From Euperipatoides rowelli (taxonomy: Eukaryota > Onychophora > Udeonychophora > Euonychophora > Peripatopsidae), in assembly GCA_003024985.2 (NCBI GenBank), contig PXIH01S0044451.1: 10,742 nucleotides of DNA, one strand, 5' to 3'. The notes below the pieces were generated by a model. That model saw only the letters and a list, made by a program, of their open reading frames with translations. It had not been told where the DNA came from and made no database searches. This document shows, one piece after another, positions 1 to 6,716 of the stretch. Positions within the stretch are counted from its first letter, which is position 1, and the number at the start of each line of letters is the position of its first letter. A program made the position numbers and the translations under genes.

Positions 1-640
1 CAAATATATTTTGAGTCTTTGAAAATAAAAAAAATAGTAATTGAAACATATTTGAATTTTATAATAATTTTTGATTTGAGGATTTATAATGGCGAATCTG
101 AATCTACTTTTGAGTGTAACTACTAAATTGAAAATGGCGATTGAGAATCACCATTTGAGTGGAAAGGGTTAAGATATTTATTTTTCAAAATTGGATAGAA
201 AAGGAAAGAAAATTGTACCATGTCATTCTATTATTTGATTGACCATTAAAGTACACACAACAACAAGTGTGTTTCAACTTAGTTTGGTTACTTGGACAGT
301 TTCCAACATAGATGTTATGAGTTCATCCATTTATTGTATAGTTCATTATATGGTTTATTCACTCATTTTTTATCAATGCTAAAAACAATATGTTAATAAT
401 GTCTATCTACTAATTAATTGACATATTGTTTCTCTCATTTTATTTTGCAATAAATAAATTCTTCATATGTGTAAAATATATATGTTGTAATTTTGTTTAT
501 ACAGTACTCTAAGATTTATAAAGTACTAGTACTATAATTGCATAAATACACGCAGACAAATCTCTCATGAAAGAAATAATTATGTTATATTTATCTCTTG
601 TATAATATATAAAATGGAGAAATACCTTTACTCATAGACT
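1..640. other. AT-rich non-coding stretch, left edge
   Basis: No gene is supported here. All six frames are broken often, and the sequence is dominated by A/T runs and TATA-like strings with no homology I recognise. The only internal structure is the small two-copy duplication at 88-161. That duplication happens to carry a 27-codon ATG frame (89-172, beginning MANLNLLLSV), which I regard as a chance frame because the repeat itself explains it. Confidence 0.6.
88..161. repeat. Degenerate two-copy 45-bp tandem duplication
   Basis: A 29-bp segment beginning aatggcga and ending tttgagtg occurs at 88-116 and again at 133-161. About 23 of 29 positions match and the period is 45 bp. Both ends of the unit are exactly conserved and the middle has diverged. 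This is a minor local duplication with no sign of function. Confidence 0.5.
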
Positions 641-905
641 TAGTGTATGTCTTATGATTGAGTCGGGACGCTTTACGTTTTGTTTAGCGAGAGCAAAATC
701 TGACCCAGGTGTTAGTTGCCTTTTGGACAAAACAAAAGGTTGGTGGCTTTGTGGTCAAAAATATACTAACTCTTCTTCTTAGGAGAACAAGATTACTTTC
801 GATTGGTTGTGACACCACACGGTTCCTAGCCTGAAGTGTAATTTCCAATTAAAGCACACTGTTCCACTCACTGATTACCAATCTATTCCTCACAAGGGGT
901 ACAAA
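640..905. other. GC-richer block of unknown origin
   Basis: This block is visibly richer in G and C than the AT-rich DNA on either side, which suggests an inserted element or an exon-bearing remnant. It contains a small hairpin (ccttttg at 719-725 pairing with caaaagg at 733-739). It also contains a textbook-looking splice acceptor: a TACTAAC-type branch sequence followed by tcttcttcttag, with the AG at 781-782. Only a 14-codon frame follows (785-829), so a coding role is not established. A loose A-box-like string (from 744) and B-box-like string (796-806) also occur, but they are too degenerate to call a SINE. Confidence 0.3.
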
Positions 906-953
906 TAGCTAATAGCCTAACTAATATTATAAATAAAATAGTCCTGTCCTATG

Positions 954-983
954 ATTAAATATTTGACTTATCAAATATTTAAT
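954..983. repeat. Perfect 13-bp stem palindrome
   Basis: The arms attaaatatttga (954-966) and tcaaatatttaat (971-983) are exact reverse complements around a 4-base loop, ctta. The stem is entirely A/T apart from one G-C pair, so it is only modestly unlikely in DNA of this composition. It could extrude as a small cruciform. No role is evident. Confidence 0.75.
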
Positions 984-1195
984 ACTGCTGGAAATAAGCT
1001 TAATTATTTCACAAATTAAACAAAATGATATTTTGACAGGGAAAAGACAGACCCAAATTTGCATAATAAGATATTGAACTCTTCCTCAGCACTGCCAAGA
1101 GAGACAAATGCCTACCAGGTATTTTATTCATGTTTACTTTTTTTAGAATCAGATGTCAATCAGCATGGAATTTAGAATTAAACAAAACAAGTATA

Positions 1196-1288
1196 GCTAA
1201 AATATTGTATATAAAAAAGGATTATCTGTTTTAAAAAATATATGTTATGGCTTGTTTTATGGGTATGGCTAAAATAATGTATATAAAA
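1196..1288. repeat. Direct repeat, 21-bp unit 72 bp apart
   Basis: The string gctaaaatattgtatataaa at 1196-1215 recurs at 1268-1287 with one change (attg to aatg). Both copies are flanked by tatg- and ttttaaaa-like sequence. This looks like a decayed local duplication within AT-rich DNA. Confidence 0.5.
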
Positions 1289-2024
1289 CATATGTTTTAA
1301 AAGCTGAGTAGGATTGAAATATTAAATATAAAAATATTGGTTGTAAGATGAGTTTGGCTCATAATAAAGAAAACAGTCTAAGCTTAAGCAAACAGGATGT
1401 ATGTCATTTGCATTTATTCATGGTTTGAACAGTATTAAAAGTTGCCTCTGTCACCTGTTATTTGAATAAGTCTATATTTATTATATTTAAAGAACACTTT
1501 AAATAAAAAACGGACATCTAATTGCTAACATTACTAAGTGTTTACGCACACTCTAGGATGACCTCTGCGAGAAATTCTTACAAATGATACCTAAGCTAAA
1601 ACTAAACTAAACATTTGCAGAGCTAAAAAAAGTTTTTTTTTATGTTCTTAGACAAACACAACACGTACAAGACATAACTTATGGTTTCCCATAAAAAAAA
1701 TGAAATAAGAAAATGTGGTTAGTCAATGAATCTCTTTCTGGATTAGAAAAATAGTTTAAAAGAATTTTTGAAAAAAAATGTAAAAAAAATAACTTACAAA
1801 AAAAATGTGGATCCGCCGAAGACATCTTTCGGCAGAAGAAAGATTTGCTTGAAGTTGGGACAGCAAACAAGAACAAAATAACTGCAACAAACTGGATACA
1901 GTTTACTATTTTATAAGATTGAAATATTCATAATGTAATGAAGATTGCATAATAAAAATTAGTGGTGTGAGTAGTTGGAGAGGAGAACTTAAGTAGCTGT
2001 CTTTGGATGGTAGCATCAACAAAT
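1289..2024. other. AT-rich non-coding stretch with one small hairpin
   Basis: I see no gene here. The low-complexity minus-strand open frame at 1679-1876 is made of phenylalanine, serine and leucine codons read from poly-A tracts and is not credible. The one local structure is a near-perfect palindrome at 1815-1833 (gccgaaga, then ca, then tctttcggc), which stands out because it is GC-containing. If the exon at 2025-2252 is real, the left part of this stretch would be its minus-strand 3' untranslated region and downstream DNA. Confidence 0.55.
1815..1833. repeat. Small GC-containing hairpin
   Basis: The arms gccgaaga and tctttcggc pair around a 2-base centre, with a single extra T in the right arm. 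It is notable only because its neighbourhood is almost pure A/T. There is no following T-run arrangement or known motif that would make it an RNA processing signal. Confidence 0.5.
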
Positions 2025-2252
2025 CTACTTTGTTAATGCAGATTTATGTGTCTTCTGGAACTGGTTGAGTGCTTGCCCCCATGTGGACTTGGGGCTTCCT
2101 GTAACAAAGTCAGCATCACATTGTTCTGCATTACGACTTTCGTTTATTTCATGTATGAAGTCTTTGATTGTGGTGATGACTGTCATGCAGAGTGCTTCAG
2201 TATCTGCCTCAGCCATGGTTACGTTATGAAGGTTTAGGATATCAGGAGAGAT
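2025..2252 (-). CDS. Candidate terminal exon of an unrecognised gene
   Basis: This minus-strand frame runs from a possible splice acceptor (AG at 2254-2253) to a TAG stop at 2027-2025, giving 75 codons. The first internal ATG is at 2216-2214, and the peptide from there starts MAEADTEALC and ends with THKSALTK. Composition is what one expects of a soluble helical protein: mixed Glu, Asp, Lys, Gln and Thr, no low-complexity tract, and an amphipathic-looking stretch around TTIKDFIHEINESR. The patch is close to 45% GC against roughly 27-30% around it, consistent with coding selection. No domain or family is recognised. An alternative acceptor at 2263-2262 would add three residues in the same frame. 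The 63-codon plus-strand frame over the same bases is its antisense shadow. Whether it belongs to a live gene or a pseudogene cannot be told from this window. Confidence 0.4.
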   Translation of the reverse strand: MSPDILNLHNVTMAEADTEALCMTVITTIKDFIHEINESRNAEQCDADFVTGSPKSTWGQALNQFQKTHKSALTK

Positions 2253-2261
2253 CTTATAATG

Positions 2262-2424
2262 CTTTTGAAATAATTAAAGATAATACATATAAGTAGCGTG
2301 GATTCTGTAGCGATCAGGATAACAAAAATATAATCGAAGACAAAAATATTTTTAGTCATCAGGTTTTATAATATTTAGTAAGATATAAAAATGCAGAGTT
2401 CAACCACTTTAAATGAATTCATAC
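2262..2424 (-). other. Putative short intron between the two minus-strand exons
   Basis: On the minus strand this stretch starts with GTATGA and ends in a T-rich tract followed by AG. It is AT-rich and has stops in all frames, as an intron would. An intron of about 163-171 nt is plausible for many invertebrates. The call depends entirely on the two flanking exon calls. Confidence 0.25.
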
Positions 2425-2494
2425 GGCAGGTTCAGTGTGTGCAGTTTCTCCTCCAATAAGAATGAAACAATGAGATGTTCTCCTCAACATTTCT
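2425..2494 (-). CDS. Candidate internal exon upstream of 2252-2025
   Basis: On the minus strand a pyrimidine-rich acceptor (acttttcttacccatatag, AG at 2496-2495) precedes an open stretch of 23 codons that includes EMLRRTSHCF and ILIGGETAHTEPA. It ends at a GTATGA donor (GT at 2424-2423). Joining this donor to the acceptor at 2254-2253 removes a 171-nt intron and keeps the frame (phase 0 on both sides) into the exon at 2252-2025. I do not recognise the protein, and no upstream exon was found in the window. The exon is short, so the case rests on phase agreement, splice-site quality and peptide composition. It overlaps, in antisense, a 105-codon plus-strand frame that I reject. Confidence 0.28.
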
Positions 2495-2850
2495 CTATAT
2501 GGGTAAGAAAAGTTCTATCAAACTATCACTTCCGGTTTTGCAATACTAGTCGATATGTCCCCATAGTGCGAACTTCTAAGCAAAAAAAAAAAAGGAAATT
2601 GAATTATGATGTACAGACAATTAAAACTATAATAAAAACACGGTTAAACAAAAAAATAAAAAATATTTTCACCAGAAAATGTTTAGAGGTCAGGGCTAAA
2701 AAAAATTATTTCATCCGGAAAAAGCTTTAGGGCTAATTTTGAAAAAAGTATTAAAAAACAATATGTTTTAATTTTAATATATATTTGAATAGAAAATTTT
2801 TAAGGTGTGGTTTTAAACATACAATTTACATGAATCACAACCTTTGATAA
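2495..2850. other. AT-rich stretch between exon candidate and MITE
   Basis: No supported gene. The plus-strand ATG frame 2413-2730 runs through here, but its C-terminal half is lysine, asparagine and isoleucine read from A-rich DNA and looks like chance. The left part, up to about 2580, is less AT-rich and could hold further intronic or exonic sequence of the minus-strand candidate gene. I found no convincing exon in it. Confidence 0.4.
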
Positions 2851-3122
2851 TTGGTCTCTTTGTTTTACTAAGTCGTAGGACTAGATGGCAAAAGCCTGTT
2901 TGGAAGCCGTCATCCATTCCAAGTGTATTTACGATAAAAGTGGAAATATTTTATCAAGCTCTATGGAGAGTTGAATTTTATTCCATAAGAAGACTGTCAC
3001 TTAATGGCTAGTTTATAAGTTAGAATTGAAATATAAAAAAAAAAGTATTTTTTGCGTAATTTAATAAAAAAGGAATTTTAAATTGATTTAATTAAAAAAA
3101 TCAATTCAGCAAAAGAGACCAA
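2851..3122. mobile_element. MITE-like element, 11-bp TIRs, TAA duplication
   Basis: The 272-bp element begins with ttggtctcttt (2851-2861) and ends with its exact reverse complement, aaagagaccaa (3112-3122). Both ends are flanked by TAA (2848-2850 and 3123-3125), which fits a 3-bp target site duplication. TAA/TTA duplications are typical of PIF/Harbinger-type elements, so a non-autonomous relative is the simplest inference. The interior encodes no transposase. It is GC-richer between about 2870 and 2975, where short frames are open in several phases, and AT-rich towards the right end. An internal hairpin lies at 3081-3106. Assignment to a superfamily needs other copies. Confidence 0.5.
3081..3106. 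repeat. Hairpin inside the right end of the MITE-like element
   Basis: The arms aattgattt (3081-3089) and aaatcaatt (3098-3106) are perfect complements around an 8-base A/T loop. Subterminal hairpins of this kind are common in MITEs, but the sequence is too AT-rich to be strong evidence on its own. Confidence 0.6.
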
Positions 3123-3125
3123 TAA

Positions 3126-3693
3126 TCTTATTACAGAATTACGAATTATATCATCTTTATTTAAAGGGATTGTAATGCAATAAGAAAACCGAAAGATAGG
3201 ATTAATTATATTTCAATTTTCCACACAAAGTACAATATAATCTTACATATCAAATATAATTTCCATAGAGTTATAAATAATTCCCTTAGTAATAATATAA
3301 TATTTTGATATATTAATATTTCTGAAAGACAATTCATGATCCATTGTGAGGAACAGATTTATACAGTATAATATTTTAAAAGGTTGAATTAAAAAAATGA
3401 AATATGTTAATTGTATTGAGTTCTGACAGATAAAACATATTGGGAATGTAGGCCTAGGTTTGTATAGACACATAAATTATTTATTATTAACAACTCCTTA
3501 GTATCTTTTGAAATGAATAGGGTTAAACATTTTATTATGTTTACAAAATGATGTAAGGAACATGATCTTTAAAAAAAAAAAAAAAATCCTGCCACATGAA
3601 TATTGGGGTATATTTTAGTATCAAGGTAAATGTACTAAACAATAATATACTGTATTCGTTTAAGGATAATTGATATTCTTCTGTCTGTACTCT

Positions 3694-3695
<2 letters not shown>
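3126..3695. other. AT-rich non-coding stretch
   Basis: Nothing supported. The minus-strand frames at 3243-3473 and 3541-3780 are chance products; the second is mostly a His-Thr repeat translated from the (GT)n tract. A run of about 16 A residues lies near 3571-3586, with no adjacent target duplication that I could identify. Confidence 0.55.

Positions 3696-3756
<61 letters not shown>
3696..3756. repeat. (GT)n microsatellite, about 30 units
   Basis: An uninterrupted GT dinucleotide run of 61 bases, preceded by tctgtctgtactctga, which looks like a decayed edge of the same tract. Perfect tracts of this length are usually polymorphic. GT/CA repeats of this size are common in many animal genomes. 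No regulatory role is shown. Confidence 0.97.
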
Positions 3757-3759
<3 letters not shown>

Positions 3760-4510
3760 CAGTATGACCCACTCTTTCAATTTAAAAATATGTTTTTCAC
3801 ACTCTAGGCACCCCTAGAAAGGCACAGCAAGTTTAAAAATTGTTTTTCTTATTTACTGACATACTAGAATGATTTGTTCTGCTAGAGAACTAGATATGGC
3901 TTGTGTAATTTTGTGACTATGGAAATTTTACCCCTAATTCATTTGTGGAGATATAGATTGAACTTATCTTCCACATAATATATAAGATAGATAACAAAGG
4001 AGAATGATAATGTATTTAATGTATTACATTTTACCGTACTATATTACGTTAAATGCAAAAACGTCAATTTACAAATGAAAGAAAATGGCATGTGACTTAT
4101 AGAACAATCACTATTTTTATCAAGAAAACATAACATATTTATTTATTTATTTATTTTATATAAAAAAGTCTTTATTTGACTAAATAGTTAAACAATTAGT
4201 ATAATGTGATGATGTAAGAAAAATGGGAAAAAGGAAGAAACGAACAGCCAATCAAGTATATTTTTTCCCAAGGAAATGTGGATATTTCAAAAATATCTGC
4301 TTTTAAAAAAAGCCATATCTAATTTCCATAATTTGACTATAGTCATAATATATTTGAATTTATGTAAATGAATCTGATAATCATTCCATTAGTTACAATC
4401 TCTGTTTCAATCAATAATACATTTTTATATAAATTTGGCAAGAAATGACCACAAAAAAATGTCATATTCTCAAATTTCGGACAAAAAAAAAGTTTAAATT
4501 ATTGACTTAA
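3757..4510. other. AT-rich non-coding stretch
   Basis: No gene supported. It contains a short (ATTT)5 run at 4137-4156 and several poly-A tracts. A few less AT-rich strings (about 3800-3830 and 3860-3960) have no recognisable identity. Confidence 0.55.
4137..4156. repeat. (ATTT)5 tetranucleotide repeat
   Basis: Five perfect ATTT units followed by a slightly broken A/T run. It is an ordinary simple repeat. Confidence 0.85.
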
Positions 4511-4741
4511 GCCCCATTTCCACAGGACTTATTTCCTCCAGGACGCTAGTAAAATTTGACTTTCCTCCAGGACATCATGGAAAACTAATCTAATTGGGAC
4601 ATAAGTAAAGAAATGAGTCCGGAAAACTTAACCCCAAATTTTTACCCCGGTAATAATTAGGGGAAAAAATTTTCCTCGGGATGCCAGGAAAACAAAGTCC
4701 AGTAGGAGCGTGTTTGCCAGTAATAAGTAAGGGAAATGGAT
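4511..4741. mobile_element. Degenerate foldback / MITE-like element
   Basis: The block is compositionally distinct and has imperfect inverted ends. The left end carries ccatttcc (4514-4521) and acttatt (4527-4533); the right end carries aataagt (4722-4728) and ggaaatgg (4732-4739), in mirrored order. Inside, tttcctccaggac occurs exactly at 4532-4544 and at 4561-4573. A central hairpin pairs 4636-4648 with 4660-4672 (13 bp, one mismatch, 11-base loop). Gcca-ggaaaa and ggactt-like strings recur in the opposite orientation on the right side, so the whole block folds back on itself. The left flank reads TTAA, but no matching duplication survives on the right. No protein is encoded; the minus-strand frame at 4590-4787 reads through it by chance. 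I infer an old non-autonomous DNA transposon without assigning a family. Confidence 0.4.
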
Positions 4742-4766
4742 GCATATATAAATTTAGACCTGCACC

Positions 4767-4787
4767 ATGAATAATATTAATATTCAT
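4767..4787. repeat. 21-bp AT palindrome
   Basis: The arms atgaata (4767-4773) and tattcat (4781-4787) pair around an A/T centre. It sits 26 bp outside the foldback element and may be unrelated to it. Confidence 0.6.
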
Positions 4788-4887
4788 CTTAGAGTAATTT
4801 TTATTTTATTTTTATTCATTTAATTTAAAAGATTTAACGATGCTTAGACAGTTTGACAATTGAATTAATATATACTAGGCCTCCAGT

Positions 4888-4908
4888 ATTGGTCGAAATT
4901 TGACCAAT
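4888..4908. repeat. 21-bp palindrome with attggtc/gaccaat arms
   Basis: The string attggtcgaaatttgaccaa and its last base pair with themselves over ten positions, with one G-T pair. The arms share ttggtc/gaccaa with the terminal repeats of the element at 2851-3122. This could be a remnant made of two abutting termini, but six bases of identity is weak. Confidence 0.55.
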
Positions 4909-5520
4909 AAGAAAAATCCCTTTGTAAAAATCTGCCACAATGCTAAACAATGAATATTTTAAATTTTATCTATAAATTTTAGCTATTGCACTCCCTCTCC
5001 ATATAAACTTTAACTCTGCCAAATCTCACACTCCTCCATGCGTGCAATATGCTTAAAAAGGGATCCAACGTTTACCCTTCATTAGATATTAGAATGGCAG
5101 AAAAATAGTTTTTTTTTTAAAAAAAAAATTACATTTATTTTTCTTATATTTTAGTTACATTTAAAATATTATGTCCTAGTGATAATTTGATAATGAAAAT
5201 ACAAATTAAAAATAATTACATACATTTGGAGTAAAACAAGGAAAAAAAATATAATATTTTTTCTTCTTCTTTTTTAAATTAACAAACAAACAAAAAATAG
5301 AGAGATGAAAATTTATTTTGATTTAATGTGTTAACTATAAATATTGCGTGACGGTCTTGTTAAATAGGACTTCTTCTGATCATAATAAAAAAAAAAAAAT
5401 ATTTTCCCTGAGATTTTAAGTAAAAGAAAACTCCATGAGTGGATACGAGTAAAAAGTTGATTTTACTCTGGTAAAAAAATTATTCTGGAGGTGGAAAAAA
5501 CTTTAGTNCCTTGGAAATCA
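4909..5520. other. AT-rich non-coding stretch
   Basis: No supported gene. Long A and T homopolymers (about 5109-5128, 5240-5280 and 5386-5400) dominate. A modestly GC-richer string at about 4988-5095 has no recognisable identity. One ambiguous base (N) lies at 5508. Confidence 0.55.
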
Positions 5521-5712
5521 GGCATTACAGTACTCAAAAATCCTACAATTGATTGCCATAATTTTCTTCTTTCTCTTAACATGCTTTCAAAAGCTCTGAC
5601 AGTGAAAAATATTTCAAAGTTAAAATTACACAGGTATAATACACAATTATCCTACAATTATACTTCATTATTTTCCATATTCTCTCAACATGATTTCAAA
5701 AGCTTCGAAACA
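5521..5712. repeat. Two-copy 109-bp tandem duplication
   Basis: Blocks in the first copy recur exactly 109 bp later: tcctacaatt at 5541-5550 and 5650-5659, and a 23-bp segment containing aacatgctttcaaaagct at 5573-5595 and 5682-5704 (21 of 23 identical). Flanking bases are similar but more diverged, as expected of an old duplication. The 74-codon plus-strand frame across it (5491-5715) includes the ambiguous base and is not credible as a gene. The duplication ends about 70 bp before the long hairpin. Confidence 0.65.
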
Positions 5713-5781
5713 TAATATATAATAGTTTTAATTAAGTTATAAAAATATGGTGTGTTGTCTGTTTCATGTTAATATGTCATC

Positions 5782-6353
5782 TCATTTCTCATGACATAAT
5801 GTAAAATCATATGGACTAAACTTAATATTGATAATAGAAGGCTGTAAGCTGAACCATCATGGGAGATAAAAACTATGAGATATACATCTCTATGAATAAG
5901 TTTGTCACCAAAATAGATCTTACCAGATAAATGTGATAACACAAACCATTTTTTCTTGGAAATAATAAGATTTTAGGGAATCTTCTGTTTCAATGTCTAA
6001 TGCTTCCTGTTAAATATATCCATGTCAAACTTAATAAAATTCAATGGATAGCGAAGAAGAGGATTAACAAACCTCTTCTTTGCTATCTATTGAATTTTAT
6101 TAAGTTTGACATGGATATATTTAACAGGAAGCATTAGACATTGAAACAGCAGATTCCCCAAAATCTTATTATTTCCAAGAAAAAAATGGTGTGTGTTATC
6201 ACATTTATCTGGTAAGATGTCTTTTGGTGACAAACTTATTCATAGCGATGTATATCTCATAGCTTTTATCTCCCATGATGGCTCAGCTTACAGCCTTCTA
6301 TTATCAATATTAAGTTTAGTCCATATGATTTTACATTATGTCATGAGAAATGA
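5782..6353. repeat. Long near-perfect hairpin, 281-bp arms, 9-nt loop
   Basis: The left arm (5782-6062) and right arm (6072-6353) are reverse complements over their whole length, separated only by attaacaaa (6063-6071). Comparing the arms base by base I count ten substitutions and one 1-nt indel in an A/T run (5949-5954 against 6180-6186), about 96% identity. Complementarity stops abruptly outside 5782 and 6353. No terminal duplication is evident at the outer ends, and the arms show no transposase coding, so a classical foldback transposon is not demonstrated. A transcript from either strand would form a dsRNA stem of about 281 bp; at least two of the differences (6053/6081 and 6046/6088) become G-U pairs in a plus-strand transcript. 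A silent inverted duplication is the alternative. Confidence 0.93.
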
Positions 6354-6394
6354 CTGAAATAGAAAGTTTGTTTTCACTCATACTGTTGCTGTAG

Positions 6395-6471
6395 ATTTGA
6401 CAATGATGCTTTCTGATGAAAAGGAAATGACTATGAAGAAACATAATGGTGCATACAATCCCCTTTTATAA
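6395..6471 (+). CDS. Weak candidate terminal exon beside the hairpin
   Basis: A pyrimidine-rich acceptor (ttttcactcatactgttgct then gtag, AG at 6393-6394) is followed by 24 codons in one open frame to a TAA at 6469-6471. The frame includes MMLSDEKEMTMKKHNG and ends AYNPLL. The peptide is balanced and not low complexity, but it is short and has no family match. It begins about 40 bp after the hairpin ends. It may be a chance frame. Confidence 0.15.
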
Positions 6472-6716
6472 GAGTTACTTATTAATCCTGCCAATAATCA
6501 AAACCGGTTTACAAGAAATTGATTTGTATGTTTGTGTACATTGAGAAATCCTCTCCCATCTCTATAAATTATATTTAAATGTAAAACAAATATTTTTTTA
6601 TGAATATAAATTTTATAAACATGACTGTGGTCCATTTAGAGTTAAGCTAGGGTTTGCATGCCGCCATGTTTTGTGAATCACATGATATTAGTAGAGAGTA
6701 ATTGGCTGTGATTTGA
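6472..6716. other. Non-coding spacer between hairpin and minisatellite
   Basis: AT-rich with a short GC-richer string near 6645-6680 (containing gccgccatg). No gene, RNA or repeat boundary could be identified. A degenerate beginning of the 96-bp repeat may extend leftwards to about 6690 (tagagagta and tgtgattt resemble internal unit sequence). Confidence 0.45.

Noticed and set aside
744-806. A-box-like and B-box-like strings suggesting another SINE
   Set aside because: Both boxes are poor matches, spacing is long, and no tRNA arm pairs.
1679-1876. 65-codon minus-strand frame resembling a hydrophobic peptide
   Set aside because: The Phe/Leu/Ser richness comes from reading A-runs on the minus strand; there is no supporting composition shift or neighbouring exon.
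2046-2237. 63-codon plus-strand frame rich in Cys and Phe
   Set aside because: It is the antisense shadow of the minus-strand candidate exon, whose peptide composition is far more protein-like.
2413-2730. 105-codon plus-strand ATG frame, the longest open frame in the window
   Set aside because: The second half is Lys/Asn/Ile/Arg-rich translation of A-rich DNA, no domain is recognisable, and the first half is antisense to a better minus-strand exon candidate.
2851-3010. Open frames in several phases inside the MITE-like element, including a 28-codon ATG frame starting MAKACLEAV at 2886
   Set aside because: Frames are open in more than one phase on both strands, as expected for a short GC-richer non-coding stretch, and the terminal repeats already explain the block.
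3243-3473. 76-codon minus-strand frame
   Set aside because: Ile/Tyr/Phe-rich AT translation with no family resemblance or GC change.
3541-3780. 79-codon minus-strand frame containing a long His-Thr repeat
   Set aside because: It is the conceptual translation of the (GT)n microsatellite and an adjoining poly-A run.
1552-3810. Shared 11-mer cacactctagg near 1548-1558 and 3799-3809
   Set aside because: A single 11-base match between two sites is expected by chance in a window of this size, and the flanks do not align.
4590-4787. 65-codon minus-strand frame
   Set aside because: It runs through the foldback element at 4511-4741 and its flank; the repeat structure explains the bases.
5491-5715. 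74-codon plus-strand frame
   Set aside because: It includes the ambiguous base at 5508 and consists of the 109-bp tandem duplication.
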